Shown: positions 44,538 through 51,609 of the stretch, in pieces | Position numbering within the stretch: position 1 is the first letter of the stretch | How the letters are laid out: the number at the start of each line of letters is the position of its first letter | Assembly: GCA_015272515.1 (NCBI GenBank) | Contig: JACYLN010000108.1 | Coordinates: 1-61,385 of the forward strand | Length of the DNA: 61,385 bases | DNA from: Leptolyngbyaceae cyanobacterium C42_A2020_001 | Lineage (GTDB): Bacteria > Cyanobacteriota > Cyanobacteriia > Leptolyngbyales > Leptolyngbyaceae | Direction: 5' to 3' | The notes under the pieces: generated by a model | Told to the model about the DNA's origin: nothing | The model's database searches: none | Seen by the model: the letters and a program-made list of their open reading frames with translations, nothing else | Program-made: the position numbers and the translations under genes

Positions 44538-45094
44538 GTTTTTTTTACTTCTGCATCCGGGTCAACCACCGTCACCACCCCGCTTTTCCGGCGTCGCAGC
44601 GCACTGCCCGTCCTGCACCAACTCCGACTGTTTTGCCAACTGTAACCTGCCTCATGTAACACTTGCCCAATCGTGTAGGTACTCACCGTTGCAAATTCAG
44701 CTCCGCCGCTTGCTCTCAATCGTCGTTGCAGCGTCACCAATGACCATTGCGATACCCCATCGGTTTCTAGTTCCGGTTGCTGCTGTGCCACGGCTAAAAT
44801 CTGCTGTCGTTGCTCGGCTGTGTATTGTGTCCTCGCGCCGCCGCCATGTTTTGGGGTTAATGCCCCTAATCCCTCTCGGTTGAACCGTTCGACTAATTGC
44901 GCGACTGCGTCTCCAGACCGCCTCCCGCAAGCTTCAGCAGCAGCGGCATAGCTCACTCCTTTGGCAACTGCAAGCAGGACTTGGGCACGGGTCACACGGC
45001 TGACAGATTCACTCGTTGCGCGACTAATGCGTTCCAATTCCTGCCGTTCCTCACTCGTGATCCCACGCAACGGATTTTTCTGTCGGCGAGTCAT
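44534..45094 (-). CDS. IS630 transposase, N-terminal HTH part
   Basis: The 186-aa frame contains two HTH units (RVTRAQVLLAVAKGVSYAAA and LVERFNREGLGALTPKHGGG) that recognise the inverted repeats. It ends with EVKKT just after an A8 run, where a -1 shift joins it to the catalytic frame (EVKKNLIERAYC). Programmed frameshifting is known in IS630 members, so the split need not mean inactivation. Confidence 0.9.
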   Translation of the reverse strand: MTRRQKNPLRGITSEERQELERISRATSESVSRVTRAQVLLAVAKGVSYAAAAEACGRRSGDAVAQLVERFNREGLGALTPKHGGGARTQYTAEQRQQILAVAQQQPELETDGVSQWSLVTLQRRLRASGGAEFATVSTYTIGQVLHEAGYSWQNSRSWCRTGSALRRRKSGVVTVVDPDAEVKKT

Positions 45095-45170
45095 GTTACT
45101 CCAGCATCAGGGATTTCTCTATCTTGGCAGACCCTGCTAAAAATGGCGATGCTCATGCCAAGTGACCCAC

Positions 45171-45512
45171 TAGTGTGTCTATACCTAGATGAGCTGACTT
45201 TAGATCGGGTTAAATGCGTTTCAGCTTATCCCAAATTCACGTTTATCTGTAGCGCCAAGTCTCAGGCTGCTGGTGTAATTGATTTATAACGTACTGCTTC
45301 AAAAGGTTTACCAGCTATAGAAAAATGGATGAAGATAAAACGGTCTTCACCCATTTCTAAATAGCTTTAATGCGAAACTTGAGTTTATTAACGAGCAGTT
45401 TGTCTCTTGTTTTTTGTGCTGTTATCCACAAAGTTCTAACGATATATGCTAGCTTGATTCTCGTCCGAGCGAGAATCAAGCTATGCTTATCAAGCATTCG
45501 TGAATGTTGTTT
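45171..45512. other. Non-coding stretch with a 14-bp perfect hairpin
   Basis: No gene is seen. At 45,450-45,483 a perfect 14-bp stem (TAGCTTGATTCTCG / CGAGAATCAAGCTA, 6-nt loop) lies 30 bp past the stop of the minus-strand 98-aa gene. It lacks a U-run but may stop transcription or protect the 3' end. Confidence 0.5.
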
Positions 45513-45809
45513 CTAGTCACCTGAGTTTTGCTGAAAATACCGATTCATCATCTCTTCAATGTCCTTAAGGGTGATGGGTCTTCTTGTGAGTTTAACGTAC
45601 CCTGGTATTGAATCAAGGATAACTGCATTAGTGATTCCAAATTTACGTTCTTCCATCATATTTCCATGAAAACGCAGATTAGATAATCCATATTGTGATG
45701 GATAGTTCTTCCGAGCGGCAGCATGAAGTAGTGCTGCGATCGCAACCCCATGCACTTCTTCAAATGTAAATTGGTATTCCAACATAGTTTGCGATTGTGT
45801 GTCGGGCAT
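45513..45809 (-). CDS. Unknown 98-aa protein in the CAST
   Basis: The product has a hydrophobic helical stretch (VHGVAIAALLHAAARKN) and a mixed remainder (SIPGYVKLTRRPITLKDIEEMM). There is no membrane span long enough to be certain and no known domain that I recognise. A second ATG at 45785 is possible. It lies 5 bp downstream of the next unknown gene, which suggests one operon located between the IS and the CRISPR array. Confidence 0.5.
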   Translation of the reverse strand: MPDTQSQTMLEYQFTFEEVHGVAIAALLHAAARKNYPSQYGLSNLRFHGNMMEERKFGITNAVILDSIPGYVKLTRRPITLKDIEEMMNRYFQQNSGD

Positions 45810-45814
45810 AGTAG

Positions 45815-46015
45815 CTAGGGTGAAAGAGGATCATCTGGAATAGTTTCCCCGACTAGACTTACATCAAGAGCAGTGCAATCTATTTGCCAACCATCTGGAG
45901 TGGTTTTCTCGACCAGACTTATATCAAGAGCAGTGCAATCTATTTGCCAGTATTGATTCTTGGATCCCACCTGCATTGGTTTGCTCACTCTCAATTCCGT
46001 ATCTTCTGACTCCAT
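45815..46015 (-). CDS. 66-aa protein with a 20-residue internal duplication
   Basis: The product carries two tandem copies of the unit WQIDCTALD(I/V)SLV(E/G)xTxPD. At DNA level the unit is 60 bp (45,841-45,900 and 45,901-45,960) with few differences, so the duplication is recent. No function is recognised. It overlaps or abuts the preceding minus-strand gene and is 120 bp from the delocalised spacer. Confidence 0.45.
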   Translation of the reverse strand: MESEDTELRVSKPMQVGSKNQYWQIDCTALDISLVEKTTPDGWQIDCTALDVSLVGETIPDDPLSP

Positions 46016-46134
46016 AGTTTGTAGATCCTTTCGATAATTAACAATTGCTCATCGAAACTTGAAGTTCTGCTCACTGCTTTAATAAATCAGTTTGCAGGAC
46101 GGCGATCGCAGTTCCTAAAGCTAATGCTGCTTCA

Positions 46135-46190
46135 GGTCAAGCTTGGTATTTAATTTGCAGACCCCTGCCTCTCTCAACCTACCCCTAATG
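46135..46190 (-). ncRNA. Delocalised repeat-spacer unit targeting trnC (homing crRNA)
   Basis: On the minus strand a degenerate repeat end (GGGTAGGTTGAGAG, 46,171-46,184) matches the array repeat end GGGTGGGTTGAAAG at 12 of 14. The following 17 nt (AGGCAGGGGTCTGCAAA, 46,170-46,154) match tRNA-Cys 42,954-42,970 at 16 positions. The trnC site is preceded by GTA, fitting the GTN PAM of V-K systems. The unit is 52 bp beyond the last array repeat, as reported for self-targeting homing spacers. The repeat pairs with the tracrRNA anti-repeat slightly better than array repeats do. The 3' boundary is estimated. Confidence 0.88.
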
Positions 46191-46241
46191 TTTTATGTGT
46201 GCGCTCTTGTGTGGCAATGCGATAAAGTGAGGCTCTTTCTC

Positions 46242-46502
46242 CTTTCAACCCACCCAACACTGGGAGGGCGATTGCCACCTGAAGGTGTCGGACTTAGCAA
46301 AATCCTGGAATCCATTCTTTCAACCCACCCAACACTGAGAGGGCGATTGCCACCGGAATTATGGTAATTCTGCTGAACAAAAATGGACAACTTTCAACCC
46401 ACCCAACACTGAGAGGGCGATTGCCACCTTCATTTCAAGCATCGGTTAAAGACCGAGTGCCAAATCTTTCAACCCACCCAACACTGAGAGGGCGATTGCC
46501 AC
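46242..46502 (-). CRISPR. Type V-K CRISPR array, four 37-nt repeats and three spacers
   Basis: Repeats lie at 46,242-46,278, 46,317-46,353, 46,391-46,427 and 46,466-46,502. Spacers are 38, 37 and 38 nt. On the minus strand the repeat begins GTGGCAATCGCCCTCTCAG and ends GGGTGGGTTGAAAG, the ending shared by known V-K repeats. The leftmost repeat has one substitution, consistent with the leader being on the cas12k side. The array lacks cas1/cas2. Its spacers probably come from invading DNA or other targets; none matches elsewhere in the window by eye. Confidence 0.97.
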
Positions 46503-46704
46503 TCCTAGTGCTCAAATTCTTGCTACAGTCGGCTTTGCACGCCTATTTTGGCAAAGGTCAGCACATTGTCATAACTTTCTGCTTGAAGTGGTTCAGCGTG
46601 AGGTCGCTGCCAACTCAAAACGCAGACTGGTGTGATGTTTCGATGTTTAACAAGGTGCTGGGTCAAATTGACCTTGCTTCGGTTTGCCAAATTTTGAACT
46701 AAAA

Positions 46705-46985
46705 ATTTGGGTAGGCTCAACCCTTGATCGGGGCTTCGAGTAGTGGCCCTGTTGTGCCATTGCTGGACACAACCACATGTATCCCTGTATCCTCTTTACT
46801 AGTGCACGAACACTAATAACTAGAACAGCTTCCTGATAGAGCGCGACTATCTACCTGTTGCATCAACGTTCTGCCTATCACCTGGACAAACTTCGGTCTC
46901 AGCAACGCAGAAGCGGACAACTACTCCCGACGGAAAGCAATAAAAGTGTCGAAACTTTTAAACTGTCGGAACTTTTCACTGCTTC
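46705..46985 (-). ncRNA. V-K tracrRNA
   Basis: Between cas12k and the array the minus strand contains segments resembling the Scytonema V-K tracrRNA as I recall it: TTGCTTTCC...GTAGTTG, GTGGCACAACAGGGCCACTA and CCCCGATCAAGGG. The anti-repeat AGCCTACCC (46,709-46,717) pairs over nine bases with GGGTGGGTT of the repeat with two wobbles. Size (about 280 nt) and location match. The 5' end is estimated. Confidence 0.85.
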
Positions 46986-47049
46986 AGCAGCGCGCGAAAA
47001 GGCAAACTTAGCGAAATCTTTTGACCCAGTACACAAATCCACCTCAACC

Positions 47050-49275
47050 TCATTTGGGTTTGGGGGGAATGGCAGTGACTGCGATCGCCTTCTCACGCAG
47101 AGTGCCTAACCTGGGCTGCTGCCCCGCAATACAAGCAATTCCCACTTTGGCAGCACGGAGGCGAATACACTCGGATAAATGCTTGTAATTCCATCTGTGA
47201 AATTGCATTCGAAACTCCTTAGCATATTGTTTTTGTCGTTCAACATTGTCGTCAGGGTATTTGCGTTTAGCTTTTGCCTGAATCTCACTTTCGATGCTCT
47301 CTCGCAGATCACCAAACTCTGGCAGGATAATTTTTCCTGCTGACCACTTCTGGCACAAATCAACAATGTTTCGAGCCAGAATGTAATTGATCTGGTGTGC
47401 TAAGTTCGTCTCGGCTTGGCTTTGACGGTATAATCCGTGTTCTTGCTCTGCTCGTCGTTCTGTCAAATTTCTTCGCTTCAACCTACGCCAACGCTTTAGT
47501 AAACGATAAGGCTGCAATTGAAGTTGACGTGTACTAATCTTGGGTTTGTAGCGGGTGCGTTTAGCCTTTTTAGCCGTTCCTGAATCTCCCAATTTCACTT
47601 TCCTCAATCGCTCTGGCTGATTGCGAAGCTTGAGACTCCGCTGCTCCAACAATTCGAGGCGCGAATCAATCAGCAAAGTTTCCACATCGCGGTAATCCAA
47701 TATGGGCTGTTGTCCATCGGACACCGCAACCCCCACAACATGCTCACGACTAAACGCCACTTTCACTGCAATTTGTGGATCGCCACGGTAGGCTGACTGC
47801 CTTGGACGTGGTGGCGGTGGATTACTCTCTAGTAGTTTGAGCGTGGTCTGATTCTTCTTGGTGGCTCTGCTACGATTTTTCTGTGCTAAGAGGAGCGCCT
47901 CCTCGTCTTCGTTTGCCTCCTGCGTCTCCTCAGCTTCTACCAATCCTTTAAGAAATTTATGCATCAGCTCAATCTTTTCCTGTCGCACCTGTTCGGTACC
48001 CTCAGATGTTAACAACCGAGTATCAACTGTGACGTGTAAATAGAGGCGATGACTGTTCCAGGGTTTGCCACGGTTTTTCTCGGTTGAAAGTTTTGGATCT
48101 TCAGCCCACAGCAGGGTAGCCGAGCGTAAAGGATATAGCGCGAGCGAAAACTTCTCCTTCTTGTTTCGAGCTTTGTTGGCTTTGGAATCTTCAACAAACT
48201 GCCGAAATATTGGAAGCTGGCGGCGATCGCAATAGAGCCTTAGTCGAATTTGGCTCAAGCCTTTACCCTTAAAGCTCACACAAATTCGCTTCTTTGCCTT
48301 CTTCCTCCGTCTGCGGGTTCGAGTTCGTTTTGGACTTGGGTTGGGTGAGGTGCTCGAGCTTGAAGCTGCAGTAGATATGGTTTCCCATGACCAACTTACG
48401 TCATCATTACTACCTAGAAGAAGTGGGTAGGGCAAGGTTTCCAGTTGAGTCGAGAGATTAGCAATACGTTCAGGTAGCAAATCTTCCCAAGCCTTAAATC
48501 CCCCAATGATGTTTTCACTTGAATCAGAGTCTTTTGGGAGAGAGATTGCTTCCTCGATAAACTGATTCGTCCGTTCTCCAGTAGGGTCACGTCCAATTGG
48601 CAATTGGCTATTGAGTTGTTCTTGCAAACGTTCAATTTGAATTCGCTTTTTTGACAACCTTAAGGCAAGTTTTTCTGGGTCTTCCTCCTCGTAACTGACC
48701 TTGCAGTCGTTCCTTAGCAAATGCGCGATCGCCCGGTAGTTAAGTAGATCGTTACTCTTATCCAACAATTTGAACAAGAGACTCATTATTGAAGGAATAT
48801 TGCTTGGTTCTTCCTCCTCATCAAGACACTCCTGACGTTCAGATTCGGCTTGCTCTAAAATGTGTGCTGCTCTTTCGCGAATCTCCTCCAAGCTAAAGGC
48901 TGCGGTTTCCGCAAGTTCCAAATCGTGTTCCGCAACATTTAACCACCGTTGTTTACCCTCACACCTAGCACGAAGCTTGTTTTGGATTGCAAAAATTGAG
49001 GCAAAAGTATAGGACGTACAAAGGACAGCCGAAGTGTAAACCCGAGCCGGAAGACCTTTTAGAGAGCCATCCTCCTCCAGCACTTTATTACAAAGCGCAA
49101 CTACTGCTTTTCGCGGTACTCGACCTTCTTTTCGCCAATCTGAAAACTTAGCATCCTTCGGCAATCGTTCAAGCAACTGATTGATCAGAAGAGTGTAGGT
49201 GATAAATAAATGCCACAAGTATTCCCGTGTTTCTTCTGTGGCGCAAAGCTGCGATCGAAGTGTTTTGATTGCCAT
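47050..49275 (-). CDS. cas12k: Cas12k, type V-K effector (enlarged)
   Basis: Cas12k guides Tn7-like transposition without cutting. Shared patterns with the Scytonema protein as I recall it include LINQLLERLPKDAKFSDWRK, RWLNVAEHDLELAE, the AIAHLLRNDCKV...EEDPEKLALR region and, near the end, ILPEFGDLRE followed by SEIQAKA. The RuvC motif I Asp position (VGVAVSDG region) is not preserved, in line with an inactive nuclease. At 741 aa it is about 100 residues longer than the 639-aa reference. Extra parts are acidic or Arg/Lys/Ser-rich (about 170-185, 305-335 and 445-490). The ATG at 49275 has GAGG upstream. Confidence 0.93.
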   Translation of the reverse strand: MAIKTLRSQLCATEETREYLWHLFITYTLLINQLLERLPKDAKFSDWRKEGRVPRKAVVALCNKVLEEDGSLKGLPARVYTSAVLCTSYTFASIFAIQNKLRARCEGKQRWLNVAEHDLELAETAAFSLEEIRERAAHILEQAESERQECLDEEEEPSNIPSIMSLLFKLLDKSNDLLNYRAIAHLLRNDCKVSYEEEDPEKLALRLSKKRIQIERLQEQLNSQLPIGRDPTGERTNQFIEEAISLPKDSDSSENIIGGFKAWEDLLPERIANLSTQLETLPYPLLLGSNDDVSWSWETISTAASSSSTSPNPSPKRTRTRRRRKKAKKRICVSFKGKGLSQIRLRLYCDRRQLPIFRQFVEDSKANKARNKKEKFSLALYPLRSATLLWAEDPKLSTEKNRGKPWNSHRLYLHVTVDTRLLTSEGTEQVRQEKIELMHKFLKGLVEAEETQEANEDEEALLLAQKNRSRATKKNQTTLKLLESNPPPPRPRQSAYRGDPQIAVKVAFSREHVVGVAVSDGQQPILDYRDVETLLIDSRLELLEQRSLKLRNQPERLRKVKLGDSGTAKKAKRTRYKPKISTRQLQLQPYRLLKRWRRLKRRNLTERRAEQEHGLYRQSQAETNLAHQINYILARNIVDLCQKWSAGKIILPEFGDLRESIESEIQAKAKRKYPDDNVERQKQYAKEFRMQFHRWNYKHLSECIRLRAAKVGIACIAGQQPRLGTLREKAIAVTAIPPKPK

Positions 49276-49313
49276 AAAACCTCAGCCAACTCTCTATACA
49301 AAAATCATTTTTT

Positions 49314-49664
49314 CTAATATTCAGAAGGTAGAAAGATAGTCGTGTAAGCCTGGTCTGCAAGGAAATCTAGGCAAGTAACGATCCAAATTTTGGTACCATT
49401 TCTCAACTTATAGATACTCATAATTGATCCATTCTGCTTGTTTTTAATTTGCAGGAGATTTAATTTCGCTGTGTTGTTACTCATGCCCGTCTGAATTTCA
49501 TCTTTAGAAAGTCGGATCTCTTCATAATTTCCTACTTCTCCCCAATCGCCTGATTGGTGTCGCTTGAGGTAATCAAAAAAATCTTCTTTACTTTCATAAA
49601 ATGCTTGCATTGCCTGCTTTGTTACCGAGAGCTTCTCTGATGAGAAATGATAAACCTTACTCAT
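49314..49664 (-). CDS. Small conserved protein upstream of cas12k
   Basis: The 116-aa protein has the pattern DWGEV...N...SIYKLRNGTKIWIVT and ends TTIFLPSEY. This matches a widespread small family often found in accessory DNA and sometimes annotated as plasmid-related or restriction-subunit-like without support. It has no HTH and so is not a MerR-type CvkR repressor. It is 38 bp upstream of cas12k on the same strand, so it may share its transcript. ATG at 49664 is chosen; a GTG at 49694 is possible. Confidence 0.6.
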   Translation of the reverse strand: MSKVYHFSSEKLSVTKQAMQAFYESKEDFFDYLKRHQSGDWGEVGNYEEIRLSKDEIQTGMSNNTAKLNLLQIKNKQNGSIMSIYKLRNGTKIWIVTCLDFLADQAYTTIFLPSEY

Positions 49665-50198
49665 GCTGAGTACGATTGCAACGGTTATTTCCACGCAATT
49701 TTGACTAAAGCCAATATAAATTGGCTTTAGTTTTCAACAGCAAATCACATAGAGAAAACACTTTAAAGGAGAGTGAGACTAAAGGAGAGTGGGACTTGAA
49801 CGCGCTTAACATTTTCAGGGACAATGAAATTATTTGAATGATTGAATTCAAATGTCAATAAGATCTAAATAGCTATTTTCTATAGAATAAATAGATTTTT
49901 ATGTATGCTTGATTTATATACTCTAGGAATTGAATTTTTTCGAGAAGTTAATTGCATATTAATTAAATTCAATTTGGTTGCTTTTGAACTTTAAATAAAT
50001 ACAAAAAATCCTTGAAATCCTTGTACAGAAGGGCTATCGCATAGTTCTTTTGCTTCCGAGTCTTCTCCCTTCCCTTACTTGATATCAAGAGTTTGATCTT
50101 GGAAGTAAATCTTGAAACCACGCTGTAATTGCCCACTAATTAGTCCTTTTTCTAAAAAAATGTCTTTCTTTGCAATTTTTCATGTGTATAAGTTCAGG

Positions 50199-50224
50199 TT
50201 TTTACCGCACTAGTGCGGTAAAAA
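50199..50224. promoter_or_regulatory. Palindromic operator-like site 1
   Basis: TTTTTACCGCACT followed by AGTGCGGTAAAAA is a perfect 26-bp palindrome. The U-tract is 5' of the stem and A-tract 3', so it cannot be a canonical terminator on either strand. A dimeric repressor site is more plausible. Confidence 0.6.
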
Positions 50225-50311
50225 CTTAGATTGGAAAATAGATAAAAATAATAGGTCTGATTTTTGAGATAGCTTACCTATAAGCCTTGAAGTTTTGGAG
50301 CAGACAAAGCA

Positions 50312-50335
50312 TTTTTACCGCACCAGTGCGGTAAA
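50312..50335. promoter_or_regulatory. Palindromic operator-like site 2
   Basis: The core TTTTACCGCAC-CA-GTGCGGTAAAG repeats site 1 with a two-base difference at the centre and edge. The centres are 112 bp apart, about 10.7 helical turns, so both sites face nearly the same side of DNA. Confidence 0.6.
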
Positions 50336-50492
50336 GACATCTAATCAATTAGCTGCACTTTAATTTAGTGCAAATGTACTAAATTAAAAATTTTCCTTTA
50401 TCAGCAAAATGTTTACTTATTCTTCATTAAAAATATTTATTTGGAATTTCTCGTAATTGGCGATTCAGCTTTTTAGCCGATGCTTCGGGCTT

Positions 50493-51488
50493 CTAGAGCG
50501 TTTCCTCCCCGATCGCTCTAAAGAAAGTATCCTCGGCTACTTTTAATCGCCTGCCCTTAATGTACCTCTCGAATACCTTCTCAGATTTATGCCCTGTTAA
50601 ACTGCGGGCGAGCAAGCTATCGATACCCAGAGATATCAGCTCACTGGCGTAAGTGTGTCGGAAGCGATGAGGTGTTAAGTCTGGAATGCCCAACATTGTT
50701 CCCAGCCGAATTTTAGTGAAGTAATAGATTCCCTGGTATCCCAGCCTTTGCCCACCGCTGCGGAAATCATAGGACAGGAAAAGCGGGCTATCCTCCGTCA
50801 ATTCCTCCTGTTGCGATCGCCGCCGCTCCAGATATGCCTCTATCTGCTTCCGCGCCTCTTGTCGTAGGGGAACGATCGCATCACTTTTATCTTTCTTGCG
50901 AAGAAACTTGAGGCGAACACCATCATAATTGCCAACGTTTAAGCCCGAAACGTCCTCCGCCCGCAAGCCGTGGGTTAAGACTGCCAGCAAAGCGCGATCG
51001 CGCAGGTCAATATCTTCTTTCCCTGAGACTGCCTGAAAGATTGCCTCCATCTGGTTGGGGTTCAAGTGGCGAGGAAGCGGGTCGCCCAATTTCTCAAATT
51101 TGACCCCAGCGGTTGGCAGGGTTTCAGATAGGCTCATGTAACCTGCCTGCTGAAACCATCGATAAAAACTCTTGAGGGCAGTCATTGCTTGATTGATTGC
51201 CGCAGGGGACAACGATTTTCCCTTACGGGTTCGGCACTCCTCCTTTAAATACTTCTTGAACTGAGCAAGGTCGCGTGGAGTAATCCCATGCCAAGCCTTC
51301 TCGCTCCACTCCATAAAGCGTTTCAGTTCAAACTGATAAGCCTTTTCTGTGTTAGGAGCAAAATTACTGGCTTGCAAAAACTCCTGAATCCGCTCAGATC
51401 GCAGGTCAGTAACTTCCGCGCTCGTCTCTGGGGTAGATTGAACCGGAATCAGACGAATGGGTGGAAGTGCTTGCTGCTCGGCTGCCAT
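50493..51488 (-). CDS. Tyrosine recombinase (phage-integrase/XerD type)
   Basis: A 331-aa site-specific recombinase. N-terminal SAM-like core-binding domain about 30-115 (FLQASNFAPNTEKAYQFELK). The catalytic residues are R176 (HGLRAED), H274 and R277 (HRFRH), H300 (GHKSEK) and Y309 (FERYIKG). All are present, so it should be active. It is divergent from the small Cys-rich gene. The element it mobilises is not evident: no attachment-site pair was recognised. Confidence 0.93.
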   Translation of the reverse strand: MAAEQQALPPIRLIPVQSTPETSAEVTDLRSERIQEFLQASNFAPNTEKAYQFELKRFMEWSEKAWHGITPRDLAQFKKYLKEECRTRKGKSLSPAAINQAMTALKSFYRWFQQAGYMSLSETLPTAGVKFEKLGDPLPRHLNPNQMEAIFQAVSGKEDIDLRDRALLAVLTHGLRAEDVSGLNVGNYDGVRLKFLRKKDKSDAIVPLRQEARKQIEAYLERRRSQQEELTEDSPLFLSYDFRSGGQRLGYQGIYYFTKIRLGTMLGIPDLTPHRFRHTYASELISLGIDSLLARSLTGHKSEKVFERYIKGRRLKVAEDTFFRAIGEETL

Positions 51489-51609
51489 AAGGGGTTAATC
51501 CCAAGGGTTACAGACAAAAGTAGCATGTAGTTGTGTAAGATACTTATCTAATATCTATGTCTGACTAAAATCTGACTAACTTACTATAAGCTGCAAAATT
51601 TGACCTTTT

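Larger units (their letters stand above)
43750..45170 (-). mobile_element. IS630-family insertion sequence
   Basis: The element is 1421 bp. Perfect 29-bp terminal inverted repeats (GTGGGTCACTTGGCATGAGC... at 43,750-43,778 and its complement at 45,142-45,170) are flanked by a TA on both sides, the target duplication of the IS630/Tc1 group. Two overlapping transposase frames lie inside. The intact ends suggest a recent insertion into the CAST end region. Confidence 0.93.
43023..49275 (-). mobile_element. Type V-K CRISPR-associated transposon, visible side
   Basis: The span runs from the probable terminus (TGTGTCAG..., 43,023) next to tRNA-Cys through the TnsB-type repeats, IS630, unknown genes, homing unit, CRISPR array, tracrRNA and cas12k. 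The PAM-to-end distance of about 70 bp is close to the 60-66 bp of characterised V-K systems plus a 5-bp duplication. The far end is not visible and tnsB, tnsC and tniQ are absent from the window. cas12k and the array point toward the tRNA, so the tRNA-proximal end is the array-side end, unlike the described target-left-right orientation. The coordinate given as end is only the last diagnostic gene. Confidence 0.75.
49695..50492. other. AT-rich control region with twin palindromes
   Basis: This 800-bp region has no gene. It contains a 16-bp tandem duplicate (TAAAGGAGAGTG(A/G)GAC, 49,764-49,795) near the start of the small conserved gene, and two palindromes near 50.2-50.3 kb described separately. 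It is likely to hold the promoter of the cas12k-side operon. Confidence 0.6.

Noticed and set aside
45841-45960. Two 60-bp units considered as CRISPR repeats or transposon sites.
   Set aside because: They are directly adjacent without spacers and lie in a continuous reading frame; a tandem gene duplication explains them.
46211-46221. GTGGCAATGCG on the plus strand resembles the start of the array repeat (GTGGCAATCGC).
   Set aside because: It is on the opposite strand to the array, covers only about 9 bases, and lacks the rest of the repeat.
49314-49664. The small gene upstream of cas12k as the MerR-type repressor CvkR.
   Set aside because: The protein has no winged-helix or HTH pattern and ends with a different family motif.
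50199-50335. Palindromes considered as rho-independent terminators.
   Set aside because: The T-run is upstream and the A-run downstream of the stem on both strands, so no U-tail follows the hairpin.
50493-51488. Tyrosine recombinase as the transposase of the V-K element.
   Set aside because: V-K elements use DDE-type TnsB with TnsC and TniQ; this protein has the R-H-R-H-Y catalytic set.
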